NCBI GenBank assembly: GCA_016794665.1
Contig: JAEUHB010000020.1
Coordinates: 1 to 37,660, forward strand
Reading direction: 5' to 3'
Length of the DNA: 37,660 bases
Source of the DNA: Opitutaceae bacterium
GTDB taxonomy: Bacteria > Verrucomicrobiota > Verrucomicrobiia > Opitutales > Opitutaceae
The notes beneath the pieces were generated by a model. It saw only the letters and a program-made list of their open reading frames with translations. It made no database searches and was not told the origin of the DNA. The translations under genes were made by a program, and so were the position numbers. Each line of letters opens with the position of its first letter. Position 1 is the stretch's first letter. Shown in pieces: positions 22,107-30,779 of the stretch.

Positions 22107-24353
22107 TCACTTCTCCTTGCCCAAGCCGTCGTCCCTCGACTGCACGACGTAATAGTCCTTGTAAGACTTGTCGTAGTATTGGGCGTAATAGTAGCCGGAG
22201 ACGGCGAGGTTGAGGCCGTTGAGGACGGCGCCGAAATTGGGCACGTTGGCCTCGAGCAGCTTCTTCGCGCCGAACTGGGCGGCCTTGCGCCGCACCTTGT
22301 TGAAGAAGATGGTGAAGATGGAGCCGTCCACGAGGGGCAGGACGATCAGCGCGTCGCTCACGGCCGCGAGCGGCGGAGTGTCGACAAACACGCGGTCATA
22401 GCGCTTCCGCAGCTCGGAGATCATGACCTCGAACCCGCGGCTGTTGAGCACCTGCGTGGGATTCTTGGCGCGGCCGCCGGAAGCGAGCACGTCGAGGTTG
22501 GGCTGCACGCCGCGGATGACGGCCTCGTCCAGCGTGGCGTGCCCGGCGCACACATCAATCACGCCCTTGAGGTTCTCGAGGCGAAAGGACTTGTGGATGT
22601 TTGGTTTTCGCAGGTCGCAGTCCACGACGACGACCTTTTCGCCGTGGGCGGCGAAGGTAAGCGCGAGATTGGTGGTCGTGAACGACTTTCCCTCCCCTGG
22701 GATCGTGCTCGTGATCAGGATGCACTTGGCGTTCTTGCTCTCGTCCTTGAGGCGCAGGCTGGAGTGCAGCGTGAGGAAGGCCTCGGCCACCTGCCGGTCA
22801 TCATTGGTGGCGACGATCTGGGCCTTTTGCGCGAGATCCAGTTTCTTGATCTCGGGGATGATGCCGATGAGCGGTAGGCCGACGACACCCTCGATGTCGA
22901 AGGAGCTCTTCACGCGGTCGTCGATGAACGCGACGAAGAAGGCAAACGCGAGCCCGAGGCCGAGGCCGCCCATGACGCCGAGGCCGAGGTTGAGCATGAG
23001 GTTGGGCGAGATGGGGCGCTCGGCCGGGCTCGGCACGGCGAGGTCGACGATGCGGGCGTTGCGGGTCTCGATGTTGCTCGACATCGCGGTCTCGGTCTTG
23101 CGCGCGGCGATGCTTTGGAGGATGAGCTCCTGGGTCTTCACGTCGCGGTCGATCTGGTCGTATTCGACGGCGGCAGCGTCGACGGCGAGCGACTCGGCCT
23201 TGATGCGTTCAAGCTCGGCGACGCGGAGGGCGTGGGTCTTTTTCGCGGCCTCGTAGTCGGCCTCATGCTGCGCGCAGACGGAATCGATCTGGCGCTGGAG
23301 CTCACGCATCGTCTGCGAATAGGCGTTGCGCGCCTCAATCATGGTGGGGTGCTTGTCGAGGTAGCGTTCCGCGACCTTGGCCAGCTGGATTTTCTGCACG
23401 GCGGCGTGCTGCTTGAGCTCGTTGATCAGCGGCGAAGCGGAAACAAAAGGCAGGTCGACGAGGTCGGCGCCCCTCGCCCGGTAGTCCTTGATTTGGTCGA
23501 CGCGGGTCTCGGCCCCCTGAAGCACGCCCTGGGAGCGCTGGACTTCGAGGTTTATCGCCTTGAGTGATTCGCTGACGATGTCCTTGCGCTGGTCAAGGGA
23601 GACAGTGCCGTTCTTTTCCTTGTAGCGCTGCCGCTTGAGCGCGAGTTCATCGACTTTCTTGCGCTGGTCCTCGACGGCGCGCTGGAGGTCCTCGCCGGCC
23701 TTGTCCTGCGCCTCGGCACGGAGGTGCTGGTTGTAGTTGCGGTATTCCTCGGCGAAGAGGTTGGCCACCTTGGCGGCGACAAAGCGGTTCGGGTGCTGGA
23801 AGGAGACGGCGACGACAAGGGTGAGGCGCTGCGGGATGACGCGGCGGTTCTTGGCGACGAGATCCGCGACGAAGGCGGCGTCAGCCGAGGTCTTCTCAAA
23901 AGGCGCGAGGAAATCACGCAGTGTGTCGCCCGTGATGCGTTTGGCGACGCGATCGATGATCGCGAGGCTCTCAATGACCTTTACCTGGGTGTTGAAGTCC
24001 TCCTGGGAGCGGATGTCGTTCTCCATGACCTGCTGCACCTGCATGACCTGCGGGTCGCGGCGGAAAATCTGGAGGGTGGCGCTGGACTGGTAGATTTTTG
24101 TGTCACTGAGCGTGTAGACGAGCGTGCTGGCGACGATGACGAGGAACACCACGACAACATACCAAACCCGCTCGCGCAGGATCAGCAGGTAGTCCTGCAG
24201 CGTGCGCTGCACCTGGCTGCGCCCTTCGGCGTCGCCGTAGCCATAGCCATAGCCACCGTAGCCGCCGCCATAGCTGTAGCCCGTGGGGGCGCCGCCGGGA
24301 TTGTAACCATAGCCGCCATCCGCATGCGGCCGTTGTCCTCGATCGTGGGCCAT
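22107..24353 (-). CDS. Wzc-like polysaccharide co-polymerase / BY-kinase
   Basis: A 748-residue inner-membrane protein that controls exopolysaccharide chain length and export. An N-terminal Gly/Tyr-rich tail (residues 15-39, eight Tyr) precedes TM1 (~63-82), a Wzz-type periplasmic domain with coiled coils (~80-455), TM2 (~460-485) and a cytoplasmic tyrosine autokinase. The kinase has Walker A IPGEGKS (K556), Walker A' VVDCDLRKP (D578, D580) and Walker B VFVDTPP (D658). The C-terminal tail (~719-735) carries eight Tyr as in autophosphorylated clusters. Third gene of a minus-strand operon, starting 8 bases after the Wza-like gene's stop. Confidence 0.93.
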   Translation of the reverse strand: MAHDRGQRPHADGGYGYNPGGAPTGYSYGGGYGGYGYGYGDAEGRSQVQRTLQDYLLILRERVWYVVVVFLVIVASTLVYTLSDTKIYQSSATLQIFRRDPQVMQVQQVMENDIRSQEDFNTQVKVIESLAIIDRVAKRITGDTLRDFLAPFEKTSADAAFVADLVAKNRRVIPQRLTLVVAVSFQHPNRFVAAKVANLFAEEYRNYNQHLRAEAQDKAGEDLQRAVEDQRKKVDELALKRQRYKEKNGTVSLDQRKDIVSESLKAINLEVQRSQGVLQGAETRVDQIKDYRARGADLVDLPFVSASPLINELKQHAAVQKIQLAKVAERYLDKHPTMIEARNAYSQTMRELQRQIDSVCAQHEADYEAAKKTHALRVAELERIKAESLAVDAAAVEYDQIDRDVKTQELILQSIAARKTETAMSSNIETRNARIVDLAVPSPAERPISPNLMLNLGLGVMGGLGLGLAFAFFVAFIDDRVKSSFDIEGVVGLPLIGIIPEIKKLDLAQKAQIVATNDDRQVAEAFLTLHSSLRLKDESKNAKCILITSTIPGEGKSFTTTNLALTFAAHGEKVVVVDCDLRKPNIHKSFRLENLKGVIDVCAGHATLDEAVIRGVQPNLDVLASGGRAKNPTQVLNSRGFEVMISELRKRYDRVFVDTPPLAAVSDALIVLPLVDGSIFTIFFNKVRRKAAQFGAKKLLEANVPNFGAVLNGLNLAVSGYYYAQYYDKSYKDYYVVQSRDDGLGKEK

Positions 24354-24361
24354 GGGGCGGG

Positions 24362-24961
24362 TCAGATGATGCGCTCGGCCACGAAGATGGTGTCACCCTT
24401 CTCGAGCGGGATGTCCTGCCCGCCGCGGGTCCGCAGCTCCTCGGCATTGATTTCCTGCGAGGTGGTCTCGCCGCTCGGTCGCTTGCGGGTGAGGGTCACT
24501 TTTTTCATGTTCGCAAGGCGATTGGGGCCGCCGGCATTGCCGATGGCCTCAAGGAGCGTGAGCCGCCCCTCTCCCGTGAAGGGCACGCGGCCGGGGTTGA
24601 TGACGGCGCCCATGACATTCACGCTGCGCTCGGCATATTTCAGCACGATCACCTGCACTTGGGGATTCACGAGGTAATCCTTGCTGTAGAGTTCGCGGAT
24701 CAAATCCTCGGCTTGGCGCGCGGTCCTGCCCTTGACGCTGACGGTCTTGATCAGCGGCAGCACGATCGTGTGCTCCTGAGAGACGCTCACCTCGCCGAGG
24801 CGATTGATGTCCTCTTCCTGAAAGACCTGAACCCGCAGGACATCCTGCGGCTGGAGCACGTAGTCGGCCGGCGGCGCCTCGGCGGCCCGCGCGACGGCGG
24901 CGACCAGAAGGAAAAACAAACCGCGGAGCGCGGGACCGCGGCGGAACGCGGCGAGGCACAT
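24362..24961 (-). CDS. polysaccharide export protein (Wza/OPX family)
   Basis: A 199-residue secreted outer-membrane-associated export protein. The signal peptide ends near ARAAEAPPADY; no clear lipobox Cys precedes it. It contains the polysaccharide-export domain (YVLQPQDVLRVQVFQEEDINRLGEVSVSQEHTIVLPLIKTVSV) and an SLBB domain (VNVMGAVINPGRVPF, LTLLEAIGNAGG, and the C-terminal IPLEKGDTIFVAERI). It is shorter than E. coli Wza and lacks the C-terminal helix that spans the outer membrane, so the beta-barrel encoded upstream may serve as the pore. Start ATG 24961; the longer frame overlaps the preceding gene. Confidence 0.92.
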   Translation of the reverse strand: MCLAAFRRGPALRGLFFLLVAAVARAAEAPPADYVLQPQDVLRVQVFQEEDINRLGEVSVSQEHTIVLPLIKTVSVKGRTARQAEDLIRELYSKDYLVNPQVQVIVLKYAERSVNVMGAVINPGRVPFTGEGRLTLLEAIGNAGGPNRLANMKKVTLTRKRPSGETTSQEINAEELRTRGGQDIPLEKGDTIFVAERII

Positions 24962-24977
24962 AGTAATCACGCGGGGC

Positions 24978-26102
24978 TCAGTAGCGGAAGTCCGCCGAGA
25001 GGCTGAAGACATTGTTCCGAAACTCCGCGAAGAGGGCGCTCGACGAGTAGTTGCGATGCACGAAGCCACCCAGCACGCGGATGTTCGCATTGACGACGTA
25101 GGCGGCGGCCGCCTGGACCTCGTAGTAATCGTCGGTCCGCGGGCCGTAGTCGATGGCTCGCCAGGAGACGCCGCCGATGAGGCTCCACTCGACGGCGACA
25201 CGGGCGAGCACCTGCGCGCGGAGCGTGGAGTTGCGGATGCTCTGGCCCTGCGGGCTCGTGGCAAAATCATTGGTGGCGGCAAGCTCAAGCGATGCCTTCG
25301 GCGTGAGCTCATAGGCGAAAGCGGCATCAAGCCCGAGTTGGTTGTCGGAGCCCCCACGCGACAGGGTGCGGCGGTTGAGGCCGACGGCGACGCGCCCCGA
25401 GAGCTTGGGGGTGAACTCACCCCGCGCGCCGAGATTGAAAAAATGCTCCGTCGAATCGAGGCCGCGAGTGACTTGGGTATCGCGGTAACGATACCCGAAG
25501 CTCAGGTCGCTCTTCGCGGTGTATTTCCGGTAGAAATCGATCGGCACGGTCAGGCCGCGAACGTTGCTGAAGCCATCACGCTTGTATTTGTCGCTGGTGT
25601 AGCTGACGCCGGTGCCGAGCGAGAGCAGCGGCGTGAGTTCCATCTCGCCGTCGGCGTTGACGGCGAAGATGTCGCGGCGCACCAAGCCGGGCGTGCGGCC
25701 GGCGAGCGTCGGCCGCACATCAAAGGAGTTCTGGTTCAGCTCGTCGAAACGGAGGCCGAGCCGCAGCTTGAGTTTGCCGTCGTCAAAGCTGGAGCCAAAC
25801 ACGCCCGAGAAGAGGTTGGTGTTCAGCTCGTCGTGGTCGGAATAGTTGAGAAACTGCTCCTTGAGCTTGAGCGAGCCCTTGAGCTGGGAGTTGTGGCCAA
25901 ACGTGAGCTCAGCGCCAGGCGTGATCTCGAAGACGAGATCGCTCTCGCCGTCCTTGGTCAGGAAAATGTTGTCATCCGCGCGCAGGGCGGCGCTGCCAGT
26001 CAGGAACAGCTCCGCCCCGTTGCCGATCAGCTTGAACGGCGCCGCGGCGCACACGGCCCCGAGGAGCAGCGGCACCACGGCGAGGCGGAGGTTAGGTTTC
26101 AT
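24978..26102 (-). CDS. outer-membrane beta-barrel protein of the exopolysaccharide operon
   Basis: A 374-residue protein with a signal peptide (MKPNLRLAVVPLLLGAVCAAA) and about 18 amphipathic beta strands ending in an aromatic residue (SLSADFRY, C-terminal Tyr). It resembles the putative beta-barrel porin 2 family (BBP2), which often stands beside Wza/Wzc genes without a helix-bearing Wza. Typical strands are DLVFEITPGAELTFG, LKLRLGLRFDELN, YTAKSDLSFGYRYRDTQV, and SLELAATNDF. It would form the outer-membrane channel for the polymer. The chosen start (26102) gives a clean signal peptide; ATG 26108 is possible. It is first in the operon, with a 16-base gap to the export gene. Confidence 0.85.
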   Translation of the reverse strand: MKPNLRLAVVPLLLGAVCAAAPFKLIGNGAELFLTGSAALRADDNIFLTKDGESDLVFEITPGAELTFGHNSQLKGSLKLKEQFLNYSDHDELNTNLFSGVFGSSFDDGKLKLRLGLRFDELNQNSFDVRPTLAGRTPGLVRRDIFAVNADGEMELTPLLSLGTGVSYTSDKYKRDGFSNVRGLTVPIDFYRKYTAKSDLSFGYRYRDTQVTRGLDSTEHFFNLGARGEFTPKLSGRVAVGLNRRTLSRGGSDNQLGLDAAFAYELTPKASLELAATNDFATSPQGQSIRNSTLRAQVLARVAVEWSLIGGVSWRAIDYGPRTDDYYEVQAAAAYVVNANIRVLGGFVHRNYSSSALFAEFRNNVFSLSADFRY

Positions 26103-26134
26103 GGGCATGCGTGGAGGGATGGGCGGCCAGAATC

Positions 26135-26184
26135 GTGAACGGACCAGCCCGGCGCCCGGGCGTTCCACCCGGCAGGACGTTCAC
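26135..26184. promoter_or_regulatory. inverted repeat in the exopolysaccharide operon leader
   Basis: GTGAACG (26135-26141) and CGTTCAC (26178-26184) are perfect complements, with a GC-rich inner segment that can pair further. They lie 33-82 bases upstream of the operon's first start codon on the minus strand. Either an operator or a leader hairpin; no clear -10/-35 pair is seen. Confidence 0.35.
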
Positions 26185-26252
26185 AATTTTTGCCAATGAG
26201 ATGCAAACGGCATGGCGATCACGTCCGCAAGTGTTTTCGCGGCGCGGGCCGC

Positions 26253-27350
26253 TCACGGCGCACGCAACACGGTGTGCAGCTCGCGCAGGAGCCGTTCGTT
26301 CTGCTCCGCGGTGCCGACCGTCACGCGAATCCAACCGGGCAGTCCGTAGGATTTCACCGGCCGCACGATGATGCCGTGGTGCTGGAGCGCGGCGAAGACC
26401 CGCATGCCGTCGCCGACCTCGATGAGCATGAAGTTCGCGACACTCGGCACAAAATGCCACCCGTGCTTCATGCAGCCCTGCTCGAGCTGGTGCAGGCCGT
26501 GGCGGTTGGCCGCGGCGCAGCTCGCGGCAAACTCGTGATCGTCGAGCGCCGCGATCGCGGCGGCCTGGGCGATCGCGTTGACGTTGAAGGGCTGGCGCAC
26601 GCGGTTGAGCAGCGCCGCCAGCTCCGCGCTGCCATAGCCGTAGCCGATGCGCAGCGAGGCGAGCCCGTATATTTTGGAAAACGTGCGCAGGCACACGACC
26701 TTGCGTCCCTCGCGGATCAACGGGCGCAGGTCGGGTGGGTTCTCCACATACTCCGCATACGCCTCGTCGATGACGGCGATGACGTGGACGGGCAGCGCGC
26801 GCACAAACGCCAGCAGCTCCGCCTCGGTGTTGGCGGTGCCGGTGGGGTTGTTGGGCGTGCAGACATAGACCAACTTTGTCCGCGGCGTGATCGCCGCGGC
26901 GATGGCCGGGAGGTCGTGACGCCAATTCAACAGCGGCACCTCGACGGCCTTAGCGCCAAAAAGGAGCGTGACGAGCTTGTAGACCACAAAGGCCGGCGCG
27001 CCCATCACCACCTCGTCGCCCGCGCCCACAAACGCATGCCCCAGCAGCTCGATGATCTCGTTGGAGCCGTTGCCGACGACAAACTGCTCCGCGCCGAGCC
27101 CGTGGCGCGCGGCGAGCTTTTGCCGCAATTCGAAGCACCCGCCGTCGGGGTAAAGCTCGCCGTCCTCGAGCGCGAGCTTCGCGGCCGCCAGCGCGCGTGG
27201 CGAGGGCCCGAAGGGATTCTCGTTCGAGGCGAGCTTGATGATGCCATGGACGTCGATGCCCAGCTCACGCGCGACATACTCGATGGGCTTGCCCGGCTCA
27301 TAGACGGGCTGGGTCAGCACCGAGGGTTTGGCCAGCGACTCGAAATTCAT
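26253..27350 (-). CDS. hisC: histidinol-phosphate aminotransferase
   Basis: A 365-residue fold-type I PLP enzyme that makes histidinol phosphate from imidazole-acetol phosphate and Glu. Seen: KLASNENPFGPSP, YPDGGCFELRQKLA, NGSNEIIELLGHAF, VYVCTPNNPTGT, VIDEAYAEY, and the PLP lysine K226 in TFSKIYGLASLRIGYG. The C-terminal WIRVTVGTAEQNERLL is the phosphate-binding end. Close relatives may also act on phenylpyruvate or tyrosine. It is a stand-alone gene, with 150 bases to the exopolysaccharide operon, and diverges from the alpha/beta hydrolase with a 55-base shared region. Other his genes are not in the window. Confidence 0.95.
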   Translation of the reverse strand: MNFESLAKPSVLTQPVYEPGKPIEYVARELGIDVHGIIKLASNENPFGPSPRALAAAKLALEDGELYPDGGCFELRQKLAARHGLGAEQFVVGNGSNEIIELLGHAFVGAGDEVVMGAPAFVVYKLVTLLFGAKAVEVPLLNWRHDLPAIAAAITPRTKLVYVCTPNNPTGTANTEAELLAFVRALPVHVIAVIDEAYAEYVENPPDLRPLIREGRKVVCLRTFSKIYGLASLRIGYGYGSAELAALLNRVRQPFNVNAIAQAAAIAALDDHEFAASCAAANRHGLHQLEQGCMKHGWHFVPSVANFMLIEVGDGMRVFAALQHHGIIVRPVKSYGLPGWIRVTVGTAEQNERLLRELHTVLRAP

Positions 27351-27405
27351 CCGATGACTCGAACACGATTCGCCAACCGCAAGGAAGGAGATTTATTTTC
27401 CCGGC

Positions 27406-28536
27406 ATGTTGAGTCGCCTCGCTTTGTGCGCCCTGTTTGCCCCGACGCTGTTCGCCGCCGCACCCGCCATTGAGACGGGGGAAATCGCCGGCGCCAAATT
27501 CACCCTCGCCCGCCCTGCGCAATGGAACCGCCGTGTGCTCCTCCTCGCCCACGGCCTCCGCAGCCCGGATCGCCCGCTCGTCGCCGATCTTTTTCCCGAG
27601 CACCTCGCCTATCGCACGCTGCTCAACGAAGGCTGGCTCGTCGCCAAGACCAGCTACCGCCGCAACGGCCTCATCATCGCCGACGCGATCTCCGATCTCG
27701 ACGCGCTGCGCGCGCACATCGTGGAAAAATTCGGCGCTCCGTCTCGTATCGTCGTCGAGGGCGAGTCGATGGGCGGCCTCATCGCGACACTCATCGCCGA
27801 GCGCCGTCCCATCGGCGCGCCGGTCTACCACGGCGCCGTCGCCATCGGCGCCGCGCTCGACGCCCGCGAACCAGGCTCGTCCCTCGAGCTCACCCACCGC
27901 CCGCAAATTCCCCTCATCTTTCTCACCAACCAATCCGAACTCGCCGGCCCGCAGCGCTACGTCAGTTCCGAGGTCACCGATCTCACCGCGCTGCGTGCTG
28001 TGCTCTTCCGCGTCGCGCGCGATGGCCACGTGAATGTCAACCAAGCCGAGCGCCTCGTCGCCCTCCGTGCGCTCGACGCCTGGATCGAGCGCGGCGCGGC
28101 CGCCTTGCCGCCACCGGCAGCGGGCGCGGCGTTCTTCGACGCCACCGTGCCACCGCAGCCGCAACCTTCGCAGGCCGTGATGCACGCCGACGGCCGCGGC
28201 TTCGACGCCCGCGTGATCGAGGTCTCCGCGATCTACGGCAACGTGTTCCTCAACGCCCAGCCCGGCGACTTCGGCGCGACGGGCATCCCGCGACAGCAGC
28301 ACTTCATCCTGCGCGCGCACGGGCAGACGTTTCGCGTGCTGCACGGCCGGGATTTCAGCAGCGTCAAACGCGGCGAGTGGGTCGCGTTTCCCAATGCCGA
28401 CGGCTTCACCACGCTCGCGCGCAACTTCGCCGACGCCGCCGCCAGTGCGCGACTCCGCCCTGGCGACACCGTTAGCCTCATCCGCATCGAGGCCAGCCAG
28501 CAGACGCCGCTGAAAAACCAGCCTCCGCCACGCTGA
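27406..28536 (+). CDS. secreted alpha/beta hydrolase fused to a SAM-hydroxide-adenosyltransferase C-terminal-like domain
   Basis: A 376-residue exported protein. Residues 1-18 are a signal peptide. The alpha/beta-hydrolase part (~25-235) has RVLLLAHGLRSPDR, a nucleophile elbow GESMGG (Ser121) and later IPLIFLTNQSEL (acid strand) with DGHVNVNQAERL for the catalytic His. After a Pro-rich linker (~245-260) comes a second domain (~265-365): RVIEVSAIYGNVFLN, RGEWVAFPNADGFTTLARNFADAAASARL and GDTVSLIRIE. That order matches the C-terminal barrel of SAM_HAT/fluorinase-like (DUF62) proteins. I know of no such fusion, but have not searched. AAGGAAGGAG lies upstream at 27381-27390. It meets a HAD gene tail to tail. 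Confidence 0.78.
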   Translation: MLSRLALCALFAPTLFAAAPAIETGEIAGAKFTLARPAQWNRRVLLLAHGLRSPDRPLVADLFPEHLAYRTLLNEGWLVAKTSYRRNGLIIADAISDLDALRAHIVEKFGAPSRIVVEGESMGGLIATLIAERRPIGAPVYHGAVAIGAALDAREPGSSLELTHRPQIPLIFLTNQSELAGPQRYVSSEVTDLTALRAVLFRVARDGHVNVNQAERLVALRALDAWIERGAAALPPPAAGAAFFDATVPPQPQPSQAVMHADGRGFDARVIEVSAIYGNVFLNAQPGDFGATGIPRQQHFILRAHGQTFRVLHGRDFSSVKRGEWVAFPNADGFTTLARNFADAAASARLRPGDTVSLIRIEASQQTPLKNQPPPR

Positions 28537-28545
28537 ATCGCCGAA

Positions 28546-29145
28546 TCACGCCGCCCGGCGCCGGCTTGGCACGCGCACGCACTTCATGCCCGCGGCCTCG
28601 GCCGCGCGCACGCCCGGATCGGCATCCTCGAAGACGAGGCACCGCGTCGCCTCCACCCCCATCTGCCGCGCTGCGAGCAGAAACATGTCCGGCGAGGGCT
28701 TGCCGTGCACGACATCATCAGCGCTGACCACCACGCGAAACAATGGCGCGAGGCCCGCCAGCTCCAGCGAGCGCCGCACCACGACGCGCGGCCCGCCCGA
28801 CGCGATCGCGACCGGGTGGGTCCGGGCGACGCGACGCGCGATCGCCGCGACCGGCTCGATCAATTTTGCCTCCGCCTGCAGCAGGCCAAACCGCGCCTCC
28901 TTGTCGTGAAAAATTCCGTGCGGATCAGCGTCCAAGCGGTAGTGCTGCGCCATCAACTCGGCCACCCGCAGCGTGGGCACGCCGCCGAGCGAGTAAAACA
29001 GCTCCTCGTCGAGCGGCCGGTCGAGCCCGGCGTGCCGCAACGCCGCGTCCCACGCGCGGAAGTGCAGCGGCATCGTGTCGATGAGCGTGCCATCGAGATC
29101 AAAGATGTAGCCGGCAAATTCACCGGTCGGAAGGTCGAGAATCAT
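28546..29145 (-). CDS. HAD family hydrolase (beta-phosphoglucomutase/phosphatase-like)
   Basis: A 199-residue haloacid-dehalogenase-type phosphatase with a C1-type cap. Motif I is FDLDGTLIDT with the nucleophile Asp16 and Asp18. Motif II is AIASGG (Ser/Gly), motif III GKPSPDMF (Lys), and motif IV EDADPGVRAAEAAGM. The cap helices contain MPLHFRAWDAAL. It resembles pgmB and sugar-phosphate phosphatases; substrate uncertain. ATG 29145 fits the family. Converges on the alpha/beta hydrolase with a 9-base gap. Its upstream region is shared with the sigma factor gene and holds an inverted repeat GGGAAT-N9-ATTCCC. Confidence 0.9.
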   Translation of the reverse strand: MILDLPTGEFAGYIFDLDGTLIDTMPLHFRAWDAALRHAGLDRPLDEELFYSLGGVPTLRVAELMAQHYRLDADPHGIFHDKEARFGLLQAEAKLIEPVAAIARRVARTHPVAIASGGPRVVVRRSLELAGLAPLFRVVVSADDVVHGKPSPDMFLLAARQMGVEATRCLVFEDADPGVRAAEAAGMKCVRVPSRRRAA

Positions 29146-29201
29146 GATGCGGAGGAGCGCCTAATCGGACGCAAACAACCAGACCAACCGGCTCGCCGCC
29201 G

Positions 29202-29226
29202 GGAATCGACCCAAAATTCCCCGTAA
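29202..29226 (+). promoter_or_regulatory. candidate ECF-type promoter upstream of the sigma factor
   Basis: GGAATC (29202-29207) with CGTAA (29222-29226) is a weak match to the ECF pattern GGAAC-N16-CGTC; the 14-base spacing is short. GGGAAT (29201-29206) and ATTCCC (29216-29221) also form an inverted repeat. Either could relate to autoregulation by the downstream ECF factor. Confidence 0.2.
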
Positions 29227-29278
29227 CCATTCCCGCGCCACGCGGTTCCTCCGGGCAACCTCGCCATGTCCCGCCGCC

Positions 29279-29929
29279 GTGCTCGCCCTGCATCCCGAAT
29301 TTCCTGTCTGCCCGCGCCCGTCCGTGGTTGATCGCGCCGTTGACCCGCTGACCGTGGACACCGCGCCCGCCCAACGATCCGACCACGCCCTGATGCTTGC
29401 CGTGCGCGACGGCGAGCTCGACGCGCTTGGCGAGCTCTTTGAGCGCCACCAAGGCCCGCTCTTCGGCTTCCTCTGCAAGCTCACCGGCGACCGGCCCACC
29501 GCCGAGGACATCGCGCAGACGGTCTTCCAGCGCATGCTGAAATACCGCCACACGTATCGCGACGAGGGCAGCTTCACCGCCTGGATGTATCACCTCGCGC
29601 GTCGCTGCGCCGCGGATCATTTCCGGCGCAGCCAATCCGCGCCGCACGCCGCGGACCCGGCTGACCTTAACGAGCACATCGACGAGGCGCCGCACGCGGC
29701 GCACCACGCGGCGACCCGCGACGATCACGCCTTGCTTCACGCCGCCCTCGCGCGCCTCGACCACGGGGATCGGGAGGTGCTGCTCCTCTCCCGGTTCCAG
29801 GAACTCTCCTTCGCCGAGATCTCCGGCATCCTCGAATGCTCCGTCGGCGCCGCCAAGGTCCGCGCCCACCGCGCCCTCCGCACGCTCCGCGACATCTACC
29901 TCAAACTGCAAAATCGCCCCGCCTCATGA
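29279..29929 (+). CDS. ECF-type RNA polymerase sigma factor
   Basis: A 216-residue sigma-70 family protein with region 2 (ALMLAVRDGELDALGELFERHQGPLFGFLCKLTGDRPTAEDIAQTVFQRM, and then YRHTYRDEGSFTAWMYHLARR) and region 4 (LARLDHGDREVLLLSRFQELSFAEISGILECSVGAAKVRAHRALRTLR). A variable acidic linker separates them. It would direct transcription of a small regulon, probably including its own operon. The N-terminus is uncertain: GTG 29279 is the longest, but GTG 29324 or 29354 give more usual lengths. The stop overlaps the ATG of the anti-sigma gene (ATGA), showing tight coupling. Confidence 0.93.
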   Translation: MLALHPEFPVCPRPSVVDRAVDPLTVDTAPAQRSDHALMLAVRDGELDALGELFERHQGPLFGFLCKLTGDRPTAEDIAQTVFQRMLKYRHTYRDEGSFTAWMYHLARRCAADHFRRSQSAPHAADPADLNEHIDEAPHAAHHAATRDDHALLHAALARLDHGDREVLLLSRFQELSFAEISGILECSVGAAKVRAHRALRTLRDIYLKLQNRPAS

Positions 29930-30759
29930 ACTGCCAGCGCGTCCGCGAAATCCTGCCCGAGCTCATCGACGAGTCCCGCCACGGCCCGGCGGGCGGGGAT
30001 GCCGCCGAGGCGCGCGCCCATATCGCCGCCTGCCCTGCGTGTGAGCGTGAGTTCGCCGCGCTGGCCCGGACCGCCGCCGCCCTCGATGCCATGACCACTC
30101 CTCCGCCCTCCCCGCGCCTGCGGAAGAATTTCTACACCATGCTCGCCGAGGAAAAACTCATCGCCGCCGCCCCCGCGCCTGCCCGGGCCGCGCCCGCCGC
30201 GGCGCCAGCCCGCCCGGCTTGGTGGCGCGCATTCCTCGCCCCGCTCGCCGCGTGCGCGCTGCTCGCGATCGGGTTCCTCGCCGGCCGCCAGCCCTCGCCC
30301 GGGTCGCGCGCCGACGACACCGCCATGCGCACCGAGCTGCAGCAGCTCCGTGAACAAGTGAACAAGATGGGCACCCTCGTCAGTTACTCGCTCCTCCAGC
30401 AGCAGCAGGGCCCGGCCAACGACCGCCTCCGCGGCGTGCTCGCCGCCGCCCGCGCCGAGTCGCCCAACGACAAGACCCTGGACGATCTCGTGAGCGCGCT
30501 CGCCTTCGATCCCAGCGCCAACGTCCGGCTCCGGGCCCTCGAGGCGCTCGCGCCGCACGCCGGCCGCGAGCTGGTGCGCTCCGGCGTCCTCGCCGCCTTG
30601 CCGCGGGAGCAGAACCCGCTCGTGCAGCTCGAGCTCATCGACTTCGTCGCCGCCACGGAGGACCCCGCCGCCGCGCCGGCCCTTGAGCGCCTCTCCCTGG
30701 ACCAAGCCACCGATCGCAGCGTGCGCGACGCCGCCCAGCGCGCCCTCGCCCGCTTCTGA
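29926..30759 (+). CDS. membrane zinc-finger anti-sigma factor with HEAT-like C-terminal domain
   Basis: A 277-residue protein. The N-terminal zf-HC2 anti-sigma domain has Cys3, His32-x3-Cys36-x2-Cys39 (HIAACPACE), the zinc anti-sigma (ZAS) motif. One membrane segment (~102-120, AFLAPLAACALLAIGFLAG) puts the rest outside the cytoplasm. The exported part has a helical stretch (LQQLREQVNKM) and HEAT-like repeats (~165-277: SNDKTLDDLVSALAFDPSANVRLRALEALAPHAG-type units and ERLSLDQATDRSVRDAAQRAL). Most zf-HC2 factors lack such a domain, so it may be a sensor. It is coupled to the sigma gene by a 4-base overlap and is followed 20 bases later by the DUF4097 gene. Confidence 0.88.
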   Translation: MNCQRVREILPELIDESRHGPAGGDAAEARAHIAACPACEREFAALARTAAALDAMTTPPPSPRLRKNFYTMLAEEKLIAAAPAPARAAPAAAPARPAWWRAFLAPLAACALLAIGFLAGRQPSPGSRADDTAMRTELQQLREQVNKMGTLVSYSLLQQQQGPANDRLRGVLAAARAESPNDKTLDDLVSALAFDPSANVRLRALEALAPHAGRELVRSGVLAALPREQNPLVQLELIDFVAATEDPAAAPALERLSLDQATDRSVRDAAQRALARF

Positions 30760-30779
30760 AAACAAAAAATTCCACGCGC

